Source: Chrysoperla carnea
Lineage: Eukaryota; Arthropoda; Insecta; Neuroptera; Chrysopidae
Length of the DNA: 64,000 bases
Assembly (NCBI RefSeq): GCF_905475395.1
Contig: NC_058340.1
Location: 53,670,181 to 53,734,180, forward strand
Direction: 5' to 3'
In this document: positions 12,371 through 25,092 of the stretch, piece by piece
Numbering within the stretch: the stretch's first letter is position 1
Layout: each line of letters opens with the position of its first letter
Notes under the pieces: generated by a model
Told to the model about the DNA's origin: nothing
Databases searched by the model: none
What the model saw: the letters and a program-made list of their open reading frames with translations, nothing else
Made by a program: the position numbers and the translations under genes

Positions 12371-12379
12371 CCTTTTATA
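12371..12379 (-). promoter_or_regulatory. TATA box of Capa
   Basis: Minus-strand TATAAAAGG lies 160 bases upstream of the Capa ATG (12209-12211). This fits a 5' UTR of roughly 130 nt. A strong TATA is common in neuropeptide genes. No clear initiator was seen at the expected start near 12340. Confidence 0.5.
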
Positions 12380-12792
12380 TGCATTACAGTTAAACTAGAA
12401 ATTTTCATTTCGAATAAATACTATCATCTATCTTTGTTCCATCAATTATTTTCAATATAAAAAAGTACTTATTTAAATAAAGATAGATTGATTGTGTTTA
12501 TTGTGGAAAAATAAACTTTAGCGCGCATGTTGTAGGCCGGTTAATACTTTCTTTTCAACAAGTGTATGACGTAAACAATATAAATACGAACGCAACGAAT
12601 TGGCTTGATACAAATCATTTTTTTTAAAGCTCATTTTTTTTTCTATTTTAGAGTTTAATTGAAAATTAATTAGGAATTTAATTTAATTAAAATTTGTCAA
12701 TGAATTTTATATAAAATTAATCGTAAATTATTTTTCGATGAAATCTTATGAAATAATGTACAATATACAATTATTTAGGTACTATTGATTAA

Positions 12793-13672
12793 GGATGTAT
12801 AAGCGTCAGGGTAATTTTGGATAAAAGGCTTGATTTTTTTTATATGTAGTTGGATTAAGTCTAAATCAATTCTAAAAATTTTAGGGAAGGTTGGCCGATT
12901 ATTTAAATAAATAAATTACTTCAAAATGAGGCATATTTAACATTGGTTTTATGGGAAAACGGCAAATGTATGACATGTTTTCATAGATTTCTCCTAAACT
13001 AGCACTAAACTGGAAATTTTTACAAAACTGGAAATTTATAAAAAAACTATTTAAATTAAAGTTAAAACCTTAAGGTAGTATTATCGGTAATACACTTTGC
13101 ATTCAGAATTTAAAGAATCTTGAAGAGTTGTCCATTATTACATCATAATTAACCTGTTAAATTTTTAGGGGCCTTCAGAGAACTGAAAAAAAGATATTTT
13201 AAAGATATTTTTACATTGATCCTTATGGGAAATCACAGATTTTATTTTATTTCACAAAATTGCACGTTCAGATTTTCAGTTCTCTGAAGGCCCCTAAAAA
13301 TTTAACTGGTTAATTATGATATAATAATGGACAACTCTGCCAAGTTTCATTAAATTCTGCATGCAAAGTCTATTACCGAAAGTACTACCTTAAGAAATTA
13401 TTGAAAAAAAAACCGCTGTGCTCGACTAATTAAGGATGTATGAGCACAGCAGTGGGGACACAAATTTAAAAAAATATGTTCAATTTTGATGGGGAATTAT
13501 TCAAAATATCGAAAATTGAAAATTTTATTTAATTATTTAGCTTTCGATATTTCGAAAGACAAGGCATTCGTCTACATTCATGAAGTTGTAAAAAAATTTA
13601 TCGTCATAGTTGAAAATAAGATGCAAATCATTTAAACCACAAGTCTAAATTTGCCTTGGCGCTTGTACTACC
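12793..13672 (+). mobile_element. Family E TTAA-flanked MITE, copy 1, with a nested second MITE
   Basis: Bounded by TTAA at 12789-12792 and 13673-13676. The ends are inverted: GGATGTATAAGCGTCAGGG on the left and, on the complement of the right end, GGTAGTACAAGCGCCAAGG. Removing the insertion at 13074-13389 leaves ~560 bp. The same sequence occurs in the opposite orientation at 15243-15844 and partly at 28075-28551. TTAA targets suggest piggyBac-type mobilisation. No transposase frame is seen. Confidence 0.75.
13074..13389. mobile_element. Hairpin MITE inserted in family E copy 1
   Basis: A 316-bp element with ~150-bp inverted arms: the left starts GGTAGTATTATCGGTAATA and the complement of the right starts GGTAGTACTTTCGGTAATA. 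It is flanked by TTAA at 13070-13073 and 13390-13393. The family E copy at 15243-15844 preserves the empty site (minus strand AAAACCTTAATAAATTATGG), so the insertion boundaries are direct observations. Confidence 0.85.
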
Positions 13673-14409
13673 TTAAATGTCTGGAATTTATAAAAATAAT
13701 AATTTTTAGAAATTTTGAAGACTTTATTATGAAATCGAAATACATTGACCCGAAAAAACTAATGTAACCATTTGAATTTTAGCTAATTTTTTTATTTTTA
13801 AACTAATTTTGAAGTAATTATAAATAATTTGATAGTCTCTTAAAGAATTAACTTTTAATTTTTAAAACGTTTTATTGATGTTGAGAGAAAAATTCTTATG
13901 GCTACCAGCGTAGTCTGCGTGCAATTTTCCGTAAGAATTACAACCTGTTTTCAAACAGATACCAAACTAAAGGAATTAAAAAAGGCGAATTTTTGTCATG
14001 AATATCTAGCCATCTCTTGCTAGGCAAAATATGAAGAATCGGTCATATATATTGTCAATTTGTAGTTGGCTGAGTTTAGAGTTCAGATTTTGGCTAAGTA
14101 TTTTTAAAACTTCTGACGTAGTTATTAGTAACTGTGGAAAGCGACAATAAAAACGGAAGAGGTTCTCAAGCCAACGCAACCCATAAAACGGACTAGGTTC
14201 TCAAGAATATAATGCCCTAATCTAAACGTCTTCGACTTTTTGCTGATTTATGGGGACCTCAGAATATACGACCCAGGTCTTTATATTGAAATATTTATAA
14301 AGGTAATTGACACATCATACTGTACGTGACAAATATCAGATTATCAAAGGAGGCGATTCAGATAAAACCTTTAAGTATCTACACAGTATCACGTTAAATT
14401 TAATATAAA

Positions 14410-14953
14410 ACAAGTGAAAACAAGCAACTGACTGAGCTAACTGTTGAAATACCATGTGTAGATAGTGTTGATTACACTGTCACATTACACATACATACAT
14501 GTCACGTACATACATAACTAATAATCTCATATAATACATACTATACAATTTGTGCCTAATTTGCACCCTCACGCGTAAACAGTGATGTTTACGAAAAAAT
14601 ATTTCAAACAAAAGTTGTTTATTTTTCGATAAGAAACATTTTTTACATTTAAAATTTTGTTTTATCTCAAACGGTTTACAAGATGGGTCCTATGGACCCA
14701 AGAATCAATTGACCTATGTTGCTCATTTAAGAACTCGACCTAACTTTTTACGTCCTGAGCACGCTATAAAAATTTTAACTTGATATCTCTTTTCGTTTCA
14801 GACGTCTCAGACGGACAACCGGAAATGGGCTAAATATGTGATTTTATGAACACATATACCAAAATTTTGTTTGTAGCATAAATATTTTTAAGCGTTACAA
14901 ACTTGGGACTAAATTTAGTATACCATGATATATATTACATTTATACATGGTAT
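14410..14953 (+). repeat. Family A dispersed repeat, copy 2
   Basis: Full-length copy from ACAAGTGAAAACAAGCAACT to ATACATGGTAT. It lies between the two inverted family E copies. Homologous blocks are in the same order as in the copies at 21296 and 25093. Confidence 0.85.
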
Positions 14954-15242
14954 AAAAAATTCTAAAATACAATAATCTTTTGTCTCCGGTATTAAAAATA
15001 ATTTTCATTGTGAAAAAATCAATGTAGATAGTATTTAGTGTTTTTGTTCTAATGACATGTAAAATCCAATTCGGTAACATAAATGTATATTTTTACAACA
15101 ATAAAGAAAAGCTAAATTAAATTTATAAAAAAGAGTTATTTTTCTACTTTTATTTGGTTTTTAAACCATTCCCGTGGAATTTTTCACTCTCCAGATAGAA
15201 ATATTTTAGTATACAATGATCAGACGATTTTAAAAAAATTGT

Positions 15243-15844
15243 GATAATACGAGCACTAAAGCAATTTTAGATTTAGGGTTGAAATTATTTGTACCTTATT
15301 TTCAATTTTATTAGGTATAAATTTCATGAATATAGACGAAAAATGAGAATACAATTTTTTATATATGCCTTGGTTTTCGAAATATCGAAAGCTAAATAAT
15401 TAAACAAAATTCTTAGATATCGAAAAATTGTATACTTACTTTTCGTCTTATATTGTCAAGTTATAACATAATTAACCACCCAAATTGAAAAAAAAAATAT
15501 ATTTTTTAAATTTGTGTCCCCACTACCGTGTCATACATCATAATTAATCGGACACAACGGTTTTTTTTTGTTTTCCATAATTTATTAAGGTTTTAACATT
15601 AATTTAAATATTTTTTTTTATTTACACCGACTAGCTTTGGAGAAATCTATGAAAACATATCGTCGTCTACCGTTTTCCCATAAAGGTAATGTAAAATATG
15701 CCTACATTTGAAGTCATTTATTTATTTAAATAATTTGGCAACTCCCTCTAAAAATTTTCAGAAATGATTTAGACTTATTCCTCCTTCATATAAAAAAAAA
15801 AAATCAAGCCTTTTATCCAAAATTGCTCTGGCGCTCGTACATCT
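15243..15844 (-). mobile_element. Family E TTAA-flanked MITE, copy 2
   Basis: Inverted relative to 12793-13672, to which it aligns end to end apart from the nested insertion. The right end is followed by TTAA at 15845-15848. The pair could be read as the ~560-bp arms of one 3-kb element, but each member has its own two inverted ends, so two separate insertions are simpler. Confidence 0.75.
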
Positions 15845-16268
15845 TTAAACATTTTAAAACACATACAAATCTTGAAATAAGTTTTCTTCGGTCCAACATT
15901 ACGAATCCTATTTTGATAGAGAATTTATCGTTCTTTAAGTTAAATAATATAATTTTTTGGAGTTTGAATATATTCGGATATATTTGTAATTAATTAAAGT
16001 TTGTTTATCTAGGCAGAATAAATATTGATTGATTGGGTTAAATAATATTTTTATTCAATTAGTACTTAATTATCCCAGAGAATAATATGTATGTATCTAA
16101 ACCTCATCTTTGCAATCTGCTACAGATCCAGTCAATTGAAATATTAAATATTCATAAAACTACAGATCGTGTCTTAAAAATCTTTATCTTCTATTTTTAG
16201 GATTTCATCATCAAAGATGAAAAAAGAAACCTCTTGTGTCTGTATGTCTGTCTATCTGCCTGGATGCT

Positions 16269-16472
16269 AGAAAGATGATAGTTTCACCAATCAACTCGAA
16301 ATAAAGTCAAATTAATCGACAAGTTAGAAAAATTTCATTTTTCACAACACAACCCCCCGAAAACTCGGATAAACCTTTTTTTGCGATTATGTGGGTAATG
16401 ATATTTTTCAAACTATTCTGTTAATTTGACTTTATTTCTATCGATTGGTGAAAATCCTACCTTTCAAGCATA
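16269..16472. repeat. Short inverted repeat (foldback)
   Basis: Arms of ~50 bp: AGTTTCACCAATC...AAATAAAGTCAAATTAA on the left (16269-16318) and its complement at 16422-16472. They surround a GTCTGTCTATCTGCC-type stretch and a short AT-rich centre, probably a non-autonomous element. Confidence 0.55.
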
Positions 16473-16618
16473 TATAGAATCGTTATTTTTTAGAGGTTTT
16501 TCCCGCGTATTCTTAATAATTAACAATCAAGTACTTAAAATGCAATTAGGCCAAAACGATAAGCTATTGGGTAAGTATTACACTACACCAATTACACTTG
16601 ATCCCAAATATATGATAA

Positions 16619-16656
16619 AAGTAATATTAACCGAAGCGATTCGGTCAATATTACTT
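16619..16656. repeat. 17-bp hairpin with GCGA loop
   Basis: AAGTAATATTAACCGAA and TTCGGTCAATATTACTT form a stem with one mismatch around a four-base loop. It lies in unannotated repeat-rich DNA. No gene or terminator context explains it. Confidence 0.6.
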
Positions 16657-17975
16657 ATTTGTTTAAAAAATAATAATTTTAACAGTATCTTACCGGGTTA
16701 CCCACCGGCAATCTCTACTTTTACGTTCAGGAGCATGTTTTAAAAGGTTTGAAAAATTTTTTTTATTTGAAATGAGTTTGACGGATAAATTCTCTCTACC
16801 GTTACGCAATGTCTACGGTACATCTTGTCTCAGACTCAGGCAAAACAAAAATCTGTCCTAATAATGGCCTAGTTACCCAATCTTTTTTTATATATATATA
16901 TATAATTAATCTCTTTTTAGAAACTGTTATTTTTTTTTTCAAAATAGTATATTTTTACTAGGGGAAGGTGTAGTACTTGTGTAGGTGTAGTATTAATATC
17001 TATATATGGGCTAATGTTTTTTTACACATATTGTATATTATGTGCAATCTCCTACATAAAATGCTACTGTCATTTCTCAAAAGACCATAAGATATTTACT
17101 CATAATTCGATGTATATTTTAAAATTTTATCTCGAGTTTTTGTAGAAACAAAAAATAAATATTGAAATATAATATACCCGGCGGTTCAATTAAACATTTT
17201 AAGCATACTTTTTTTTTATGGATTACTTGAAAGATATTTTTTGAATTTACAGAATCTCGAATACGATATTTGGTTTATTAGATCAGGGATCGGCAATCAT
17301 TTTAGCATTGTGAACCATTTTCAAAAGAAAGAAATCGAAGTGGGCTGCAAGGCTAAAAAAGGGTTGTGCCACAAAATTTCTTAAAATGTTTTGTAAATTA
17401 TCCTCGCTCGCATTTCCATAAAGACTTTGAACCCAAATTTCTTCCACGTTTTACCTAATAGTTCATTGATTTGTGAGGTTCTTGCCAGGTAAAAAATTGT
17501 TACGCCGGGTGTGTAAGTTTATCAGATACCCGAAGCTTTGTTGTCTTATTTTCGGTACTAAAATCGAGTAACGAGAACTTTTTTTTATTTCGGTAACCAA
17601 AATGATGATTAAAGTTAGGGTATGACATACCGGATCCAATTTTATAATTTGCATCCGTTTGATTGATTATACAGGTTCTATAGATGTAGATATTTAAGAT
17701 AGGAAGCTGAAAATTAAAATTAGGTTGAATTTTATGATTTTGATTTTAAGCTTTTATGATCTTATTTTCATAGAATGAAATTTTATCACTAAAAAAAATG
17801 AAAAATTAAAACCATTTTAAAATTGCTTAAAATGTTGTTTATAAAGTACGAATAAAATATTAATGAACAACAAAAGTTTTTAATGAGTGTTAACGCGATG
17901 TCATCAAATTCTAATTTATTTATTTACCTGATATATATGATATCATATGTTCGAAGTCCGAAGTCTTTCTCTATA

Positions 17976-18870
17976 GGCTAATCAAAATAAAAAAATTGAA
18001 ATCATTCTAAATACCTTCATTTGGTCCTAAATACGTGTAATCCAAGTTTTTTCCAATCACAGGAGATGTAGGTACATAACTATCGGAAGCAAAATAAATT
18101 CGAAATTTTAAGGAGGTTTGTAGTTTTTTACAAATTACAAAAAACCATGCATCAATAAAAAAGTTCAAATAAAAGCCTTAGCTGAAGTAATTGTGCACAT
18201 TCTGGATTTTTTCGACTTTCTAGCTTCAACATTGACCGAGATATGCCAATTTTTAAATGGTTTTTGCTCATTCAATCAAAGTAAAAATGATCCATCTTGT
18301 AAACTGTTAGAGATAGAACAAAAGTTTTAGTATAAAAGTTATTTCTTATATAAAAGCAAACAACTTATTCTTGAAACATTTTTTCTTTAACATCACTGTT
18401 TACCCATGTAGGCGCAAATTAGGATAAAATTGTGTGTCCATTTTCTCCAAAACTATAAAAGAAAGGAAAATTTGCAGGGAGCTTCAACTAGTGATCTTGT
18501 GAAATATTCTCGAAAAACGAAAAAACATTCTAGAAGATACTACTATTAATTTCAAAATTAATTAAAATTTTTCCAATTAATTTCCAATAAGCTGGAAATC
18601 GTTTTATTACCTTCAATTAGTTTTAAATGCGTGTAATCCAAGTTTGCTTACTCCCAGGAGATGTGCATAACTTAAGTAAGTCAATTTTTTAGCAAAATTT
18701 TTTCACTTTTTCAGTTATTTGAATCCCAAAAGTTATGCAGACCTCTGGGATTGGAAAAACTGGGATTACACGCATTTAGGACCAAATGAAGTATTAAAAC
18801 AATTTCCAGCTTGCTGGAAATTAATTCTTCACAACGGTTTTTTTATGGATTATACTTGATTAGCCTACTA
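17976..18870. mobile_element. Family K inverted-repeat element, ~0.9 kb
   Basis: The ends are TAGGCTAATCAAAATA (left) and, on the complement of the right, TAGGCTAATCAAGTATA. Both arms continue with TTCATTTGGTCCTAAATRCG and TGTAATCC. A third, inverted arm copy lies at 18588-18675, forming a palindrome with 18725-18815. A family A fragment is embedded at 18285-18442. There is no coding capacity. Confidence 0.65.
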
Positions 18871-19573
18871 CTGTTTGCCTCAAAAATACAGATATCAGAA
18901 ACAAATGTTGTTTTTTTCTGCCATTATCAAGAATTACTACCCGATTAGTCCTGTGGGCGATCAGTACTTTTGGTATGCAGTTGAACAAAGTCAGATATTT
19001 AGGAGGTCATTGATATTGGAATATTTTATCAAGTATCCGACAAGTATAATTCTGACCTAGGAAATTTGCAGAAATGCCCCTTATTAACAAGTTTCAACTG
19101 ACAGATAGAGCAAAGCTCCACCCCAGCTAGCAGACACATAATTTGCGATCTATTCTCCCGATCCGTTATAATAATAACTCGAATCATCAGATTTATATTG
19201 TTTATTTTTTAACGAGTTTTTAATCAGTTCAGTGTTATTTTAAGGCTTTTTTGCACTCATTGTATGAAGTGGTATCAGATTTCAACAAGTGTACTATATA
19301 TAAGACATAGAAAAGAATGAAATACTTTGATCAAATATAGTTTGAAACAAGTTTTTTGATAAAATTAATGGTATAGAAAACAATAAATTATTTTAATTTT
19401 TCACAGAATTTTGTTTCTATAAAAAGATATTCTATTTTGTAACTTTTGCAAATATTTCCTTTTTTACTTTACCATATACCTATTTGCAAAAAACCTATTT
19501 GCGTAAATCGTGTTACTTCACCATATACATAGTATCTCATCGGCACAAAATTTGCACTGTTTTTACCAGTCTA

Positions 19574-20165
19574 ATAGGGAATATTCATGAAATTTAAATT
19601 CGGTTCAAATATTTTTTTTCTTTCAACTTTAATGACTGGACATTTCAACTAAACCATTATTTTCGAAATTAATAACTTTTTATTTACTTAAAACTAATTA
19701 ATAAAAGTACAAATTCAGTGAGGGCATTTAAAAATTTCTAAAACGGAAATTCAAGTTTTTATACGGACGTGGCATCATAGTACAGGCTTGTCAAATGTGT
19801 TGACATACTGTAGGATATTATTTACTTACATTTTATATGGTATTTCATTAAATTATACTATTCTACGGCTTTTTATTAGAAAACTTAATAATAACGAGTT
19901 TAAATTCTGTGTTGTAAATTCATTTTTTTAAAGTGTAAATTATACATTGAACTGTCACCAAATGACAGATCACGTACTTATACGTCATTAACAGAGAGCG
20001 CCAAAAAACTGTGTTTAAATATCTCAAAATTATAATGTGTTTTAAATATTTTTTTACACTTAAATACAACATTTTTAAGCAGTACCTATTTATATTTTTT
20101 ACTTTGTTATAACGGTGTAAACAATGAATTAAAAATATTAAAAAAAATACATGAATATTCCCTAT
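19574..20165 (+). mobile_element. Family B MITE, copy 1 (~590 bp)
   Basis: Terminal inverted repeats ATAGGGAATATTCATG and CATGAATATTCCCTAT. The same element occurs at 33411-33981 and, inverted, at 52073-52701, all with the internal block CAGATCACGTACTTATACGT followed by GAGCGCCAA. There is no transposase. The open frame at 19920-20273 is an incidental frame through the element; an equivalent frame recurs in copy 3. Confidence 0.85.
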
Positions 20166-21295
20166 TGATATTACTATAACAGTACATATAGTTACATCAC
20201 TTAGAATGGTAAAGCCTGTACAAATTTTGTGACACAGAGATACATGTATGGGTAAAATATAGAAATATTTCATGTTTTAAGGACCTCTAATAAAATTTTT
20301 CTATTTTAAAGTTAGTTAAGGATTTGGCGCATCAAAAAATCCATAAATCCTAACTTTCTGCCCCATGGTAAATAAGCTCCTGAGTCGATGTGGAGCATTT
20401 TCTCTCATAGGGAATATTTAGGGCAGAGCGGCCATTCTTAGGGCAGAGCGGATAGAGAGGGGGGTGGAAATAAGATGAAAAATTGCTATCTCTTACCAAA
20501 TAAACTCCCTAAAGATCACACAAACGTTACATTCTGCAGTCAGTCATTTTCCCCCTCTGCCTCCTTCCAAACGCCCGAAAAGGTGGAACATAGTTTGATT
20601 GACAATAGTCGGGAAGGGAAGGGGAGATATGTCTGTAATAATTATTAAACAATAAAATATATTGTCAGACAAACAAACTACATCGACGAGCTTGCTTGCG
20701 ACCTCGAAGATTCCGTATATAAGTATTTTTGCCTTTCCATACATACATATTTCATTTTTCCTGAATCATTCTTAATATTATCAAGTCAGAGTATCCGACA
20801 AATTCTCTGCTGCGTTTTTTCAGACCGATAACTTAAATATGACGCTATCGTGATCATCTGAGAAAGCAGTACTTTCGAAAAAAAAATTGTAGAGAGAAGT
20901 TTGGTAGACTCGCTAAAAGGAAGCCACTCACGAAGTTTCAAGTATGTATTAATCATTTAACAAAGCACCCTTTCTATCTCACGGTCTTTAAGCTCCCACG
21001 ATCTATATGTCTTCTTCTTAATTAAATGATGATTTGTGTTTATAAGGAACCGCACTAATGTTATAAAAATAGCTGTATTATTTTAAAATATAACGACATT
21101 TTCAATGAAAAACAAAATTTTCTTTAAAAAAAATGTTTGCGTTAAAATGATACCTAAGGCGCACACATAATATCGTGTCATCTATATTTTCTTATTAACT
21201 GTTTATATTGGTCATTATTACAAATTCTACAGAGTGTCTTATTTACATACTTTCTTCTAAAAAGTTAATGCCATGGAATCGGTAGACGTAAAAAA
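20166..21295. other. Gene-free spacer
   Basis: I see no gene here. A 20-base sequence around GGGCAGAGCGG is repeated directly at about 20418 and 20438. A purine/pyrimidine-rich stretch (20440-20640) is GC-richer than its surroundings but has no sustained frame with protein character. Confidence 0.5.
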
Positions 21296-21846
21296 ACAAG
21301 TGAAAACAAACAATTGACTGAGTTAATTGTTGAAATACCATTTATAGTCAGTGTTGATTTCTTTATCACATTACACATACATACATGTCACACATATATA
21401 ACTGATAATCAAGTATAGTACATATTATAAAATTTCCGCCTAATTGGCGCCCTCACGGGTAAACAGTGATGTTTACGAAAAAATGTTTCAAACAAAAGTT
21501 GTTTAATTTTTGATAAGAAACATTTTTTACATTTAAATTTTTGTTCTATCTCTATTGGTTTACAAGATGGGACCTACGGACCCAAAACCGTATTGACCTA
21601 TAATGTTCATTTACGAACTTGACCTCACTTTTTACGTCCTGAGTACGCTGTAAAAATTTCAGCTCGATATCTTTTTTCGTTTTTGAGTTATCGTGTCCAC
21701 AGACGGACGGACAACCGGAAATGGACTAATTAGGTGATTTTATGAACACCTATGACAAAATTTTTTTCCTAGCATCATTATTTTTAAGCGTTACAAACTT
21801 GGGACTAAACTTAATATACTATGTATATTTCATATATACATGGTAT
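21296..21846 (+). repeat. Family A dispersed repeat, copy 3
   Basis: Full-length copy, closest by eye to the one at 36087-36646: both share the internal variant CTTAATATACTATGTAT at the 3' end and CCTAATTGGCGCCCTCACGG internally. Confidence 0.85.
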
Positions 21847-23111
21847 AAAAAAGCCCGCTTTAAAAGAAATACCAATGCGTTTAGCCTCTTCCTCTCTTGC
21901 TCTCGCTTATCCTCCTTCCATAATACTCGAAATAGGGGTAGGGATTGTTTTACACAGGAAAAATATATGTACAAATAGACTCGATAGCAAAATTTGAAAG
22001 TTAAATTAAAATTGATTAAAAACCGAAGTATATAGTTATTTATAAACTTTTGTTTCAAAATATTAAATAAAAGCTTCTGTTTCAAAATTATTTTGATTAA
22101 CTTCCCAGAGGAAGTTAATGTAACGGGGTCGATTTGGAAAATCTCCAGTTTTACATATTTCCGCGGTTTCAAGGCCGCAATATCCGAATCAAACCTTTTC
22201 AATGTGATGTCTTTGTGTGTGTGTGTACGTATATGCGTATGTTCGTTCGGATTCTTTCGCTTCGATTATCTCGCGAACCATAACACGTGACTGGGTTTAT
22301 TCGAAGCGTAATCACGTATTTGAGAACTTAAAGAGTTTTCAGCAGAATTAATTGAGCCGTTTTTTAATGGTAATAAAAAAACTGGAAAAAACTGAATAAA
22401 CAGAATCTGAAAAGTGGATAAAACACATCATTTATCTTTGGAGATAATGATCGTTCCAGTATAAGCTGCAGTATAAGTTCGAAGAATAATCTATGAAGGC
22501 TAACAAGAACTTTTATTTAATGTTTTTTCTCCCTCTCGGTAGTTAGTAGTGGGGACTACAGGGTCACACTCACACGGTTTCAGTACCACACCGACTATGT
22601 GTACTGCCAATCTATTCATTTTATTTTTTAAATGAAAAATGAATTAATTTGCCCAATGTTTATTTCCATTTATTAACCTATATAATTATATTTTTCACAT
22701 CGCTTTCACCATAATTCTATTTGCTAGTTTATTTTCGAATCTCAGTAATAAAATTGAATGTTATCGGTCCTAAATCCAAAATTCCAACTTTCTACATTAT
22801 TTTTTTCTTTTTATGCATTTTTTTGAAGTCGTTTAATTTTTCACAAATCAAAATCTTTTTTCAACAGTTTCTGCAAAGTATTTAATTTAAAATTTTTCTC
22901 TATATCTATAGCCATTCTATATAATAAAGATAAGTTTATGTATATTTTTAATATAATAAAATTAGCCTTAAGGTATGTACTTAATTATGAAACAAAACAC
23001 AATAGCGTAAAATATATTACCTATGTTTAATGATACTTTATTTGAATAAAAAAAATTCCTTCTATTAAAATATTTTCTAATTGTATTTTTATCGAAATTT
23101 ATATATAGATA

Positions 23112-23766
23112 TGTCACAGCAAACTAGTTTAATTAGCCGTTCAATTAACAGCCTAGCCTTTTAATTAAAAGGTGCCGTTCAATTAGTGGCCTGAACGATA
23201 TTTAGCTATCCAATGAAATAGCTAGGCTAATGACTTGTATCAATAACGTTTAACAACTTTCCTTGTCTAAATTCTGTTTCGCTTTCTTCCTCCTGACGCT
23301 GAAACCCACACACTTCCAAAATGGCGTGGGCAAGGAACAATTGATATCGGTCCGCAAAAAAATTACAATATAAAAGTGTAGTTTTGGAGGCCAGAGATTC
23401 CAAAAAAGTAGTTGCTTACTGTGTCGCAAAAATAGATGTGCTTGTTTTAAAAACAAAGTGTTTGCAGAACCAAATGTCATGGACGTTTAACTTTCGTTCA
23501 CAAATAATATTTTAATTAATTACTTGTGTACTTTGTTATCGAGTTGCGCTGTTTTGATCTCATGTTTTTCAACAATTTCTAATAATCATATATTTCATAT
23601 TTTTTTGTTAAATGATCACTCAATAGTATGAATGGCCTAAGCATTAGCCAGCTAGTTCATTAAATGTTGCTATTAGACGCTACGGCTGAATATCATTCAA
23701 GCCGCTTGCTTTAGTAAAAAGGCTAGGCTGTTAACTGAACGGCTAATTAAGTGAGTTGACTGCAAC
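23112..23766. mobile_element. Family H inverted-repeat transposon, 655 bp, non-autonomous
   Basis: Terminal inverted repeats of ~50 bp share TTAATTAGCCGTTCARTTAA and CAGCCTAGCCTTTT. AGATAT occurs directly at both flanks (23106-23111 and 23767-23772), a candidate 6-bp target duplication. The interior holds no transposase; the 76-codon minus frame at 23250-23480 has no recognisable domain. Confidence 0.7.
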
Positions 23767-24676
23767 AGATATAGTGGTATGGATGTTTGTGTATTTTTAA
23801 TAAAAATACTTACTAAGAATTTTATAATAATAATTTTTATTCTTATTTTATCCTCACGTAATTCTGTGGATGATTTTTTTTGAGCAAAGAGAAAATTATT
23901 TTGGCATTACGAAGAAAAATAAATAGAGATATAACTCGAAACAAAAAAGCTGAACATAAAACAAATTACCTCTGGGCAAACAAACTCAAAGAAACTCTAA
24001 ACAAAAAAATCTCTAAAATACAAATAATAACGGCCACAGCCATTTTAACCACAGACTTAAACAGACCAAATACCCCAAAAACCAGTACTAATTCGATCCC
24101 ATTAAAGGTATGGCCAATCATTGGTTCTTAGGATGAACGGTTTCACAGGACAAAAACCCGTAAACAAAGGTTTACTCGACCCCATTAACGGCATGATCAA
24201 ACCGTGGCACGTAATCACAAGCTTAACGTAAATGTCAAAAAACCCTTAGGCCAGTGGTACCATCGTCATTATTATATTATGTTATACTTTAAAATTTTCC
24301 CATGAATTATCTAATTACGAGTTATTTAGATCCGAGTTTTTTTATCGCAGGTTATGTTGGACAAGAGATTTTTTTTATGATAGTTACTTCAGCCAGAGCT
24401 TTCTTGACCAAAATTATTTTAATCCGATTTATTGTGACCGGTGTTGTTGTTGCCGTGTTATATTTTGTCACAAAGACAAATGAGTTATTATGGACGGTTA
24501 TCAAATATTTTATAGTTAAAATGTTAAAGAAATATGAATGCGTTAATATAATTCATCAAATTGAATTTTAAAATAACAAAATTTACTGTCAATTTGTTCA
24601 AGAAAGTATCAAGATTTTCATCATCTCTCTAGTATCTTTCCAAGCAAAACATATCTTTATCCCTTCATTTTTATGT

Positions 24677-24750
24677 GGCCTATTAGCTCAGTTGGTTAGA
24701 GCGTCGTGCTAATAACGCGAAGGTCGTGAGTTCGATCCTCCCATGGGCCA
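24677..24750 (+). tRNA. tRNA-Ile (anticodon AAT)
   Basis: A 74-nt cloverleaf GGCCTATTAGCTCAGTTGG...GGGCCA. The anticodon loop CTAATAA gives AAT. The B-box is GTTCGATCC. Relative to the two other copies it has T instead of C at position 5, giving a G-U instead of a G-C pair in the acceptor stem. It is intronless and followed at once by a T-run (ATTTTTTTAT) that serves as the Pol III terminator. Confidence 0.96.
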
Positions 24751-25092
24751 ATTTTTTTATATTAATAAAATATTAGAGTAATATAGAATGAGCTTTTCTG
24801 TTCGTTACTCTTGTCCATAATGCAATAAATTACAGGAGTTATTTTATTATTTAAATAAGTTCTTAAAATTATAAGTCCTTACAAATTTGAAATGTTTTTT
24901 GTATAACTTACCGTTTACGACTTATACGACTTTTATTATTAATTTATTGACCATTTACCCGATATCTCTTCCAATAACTTTCTCTTTCTAAATGGCCGCA
25001 CTACCGGGTTCTCTTTAAAAAATAATTTTAAAGATACTAATTTGTATCTTTATCCACGGCGTTTACATTATTATAAAAAAAAAAAAAAAAAA

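Noticed and set aside
12793-15844. One 3-kb transposon with ~560-bp inverted ends
   Set aside because: Each arm has its own pair of inverted ends, with TTAA clear on both sides of one copy and on one side of the other. Two oppositely oriented MITE insertions are simpler, although a composite mobilised as a unit is not excluded.
16426-16743. 105-codon frame
   Set aside because: Begins without an ATG, spans a foldback arm and the 16619-16656 hairpin, and has no recognisable domain.
17284-17296. CAGGGATCGGCAA as a hAT transposon end
   Set aside because: Looks like a hAT-type terminus but I could not find the opposite end or an 8-bp duplication nearby.
24302-24571. 89-residue hydrophobic frame as a small membrane protein
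   Set aside because: AT-rich DNA readily gives hydrophobic open frames; there are no conserved motif, splice or promoter signals.
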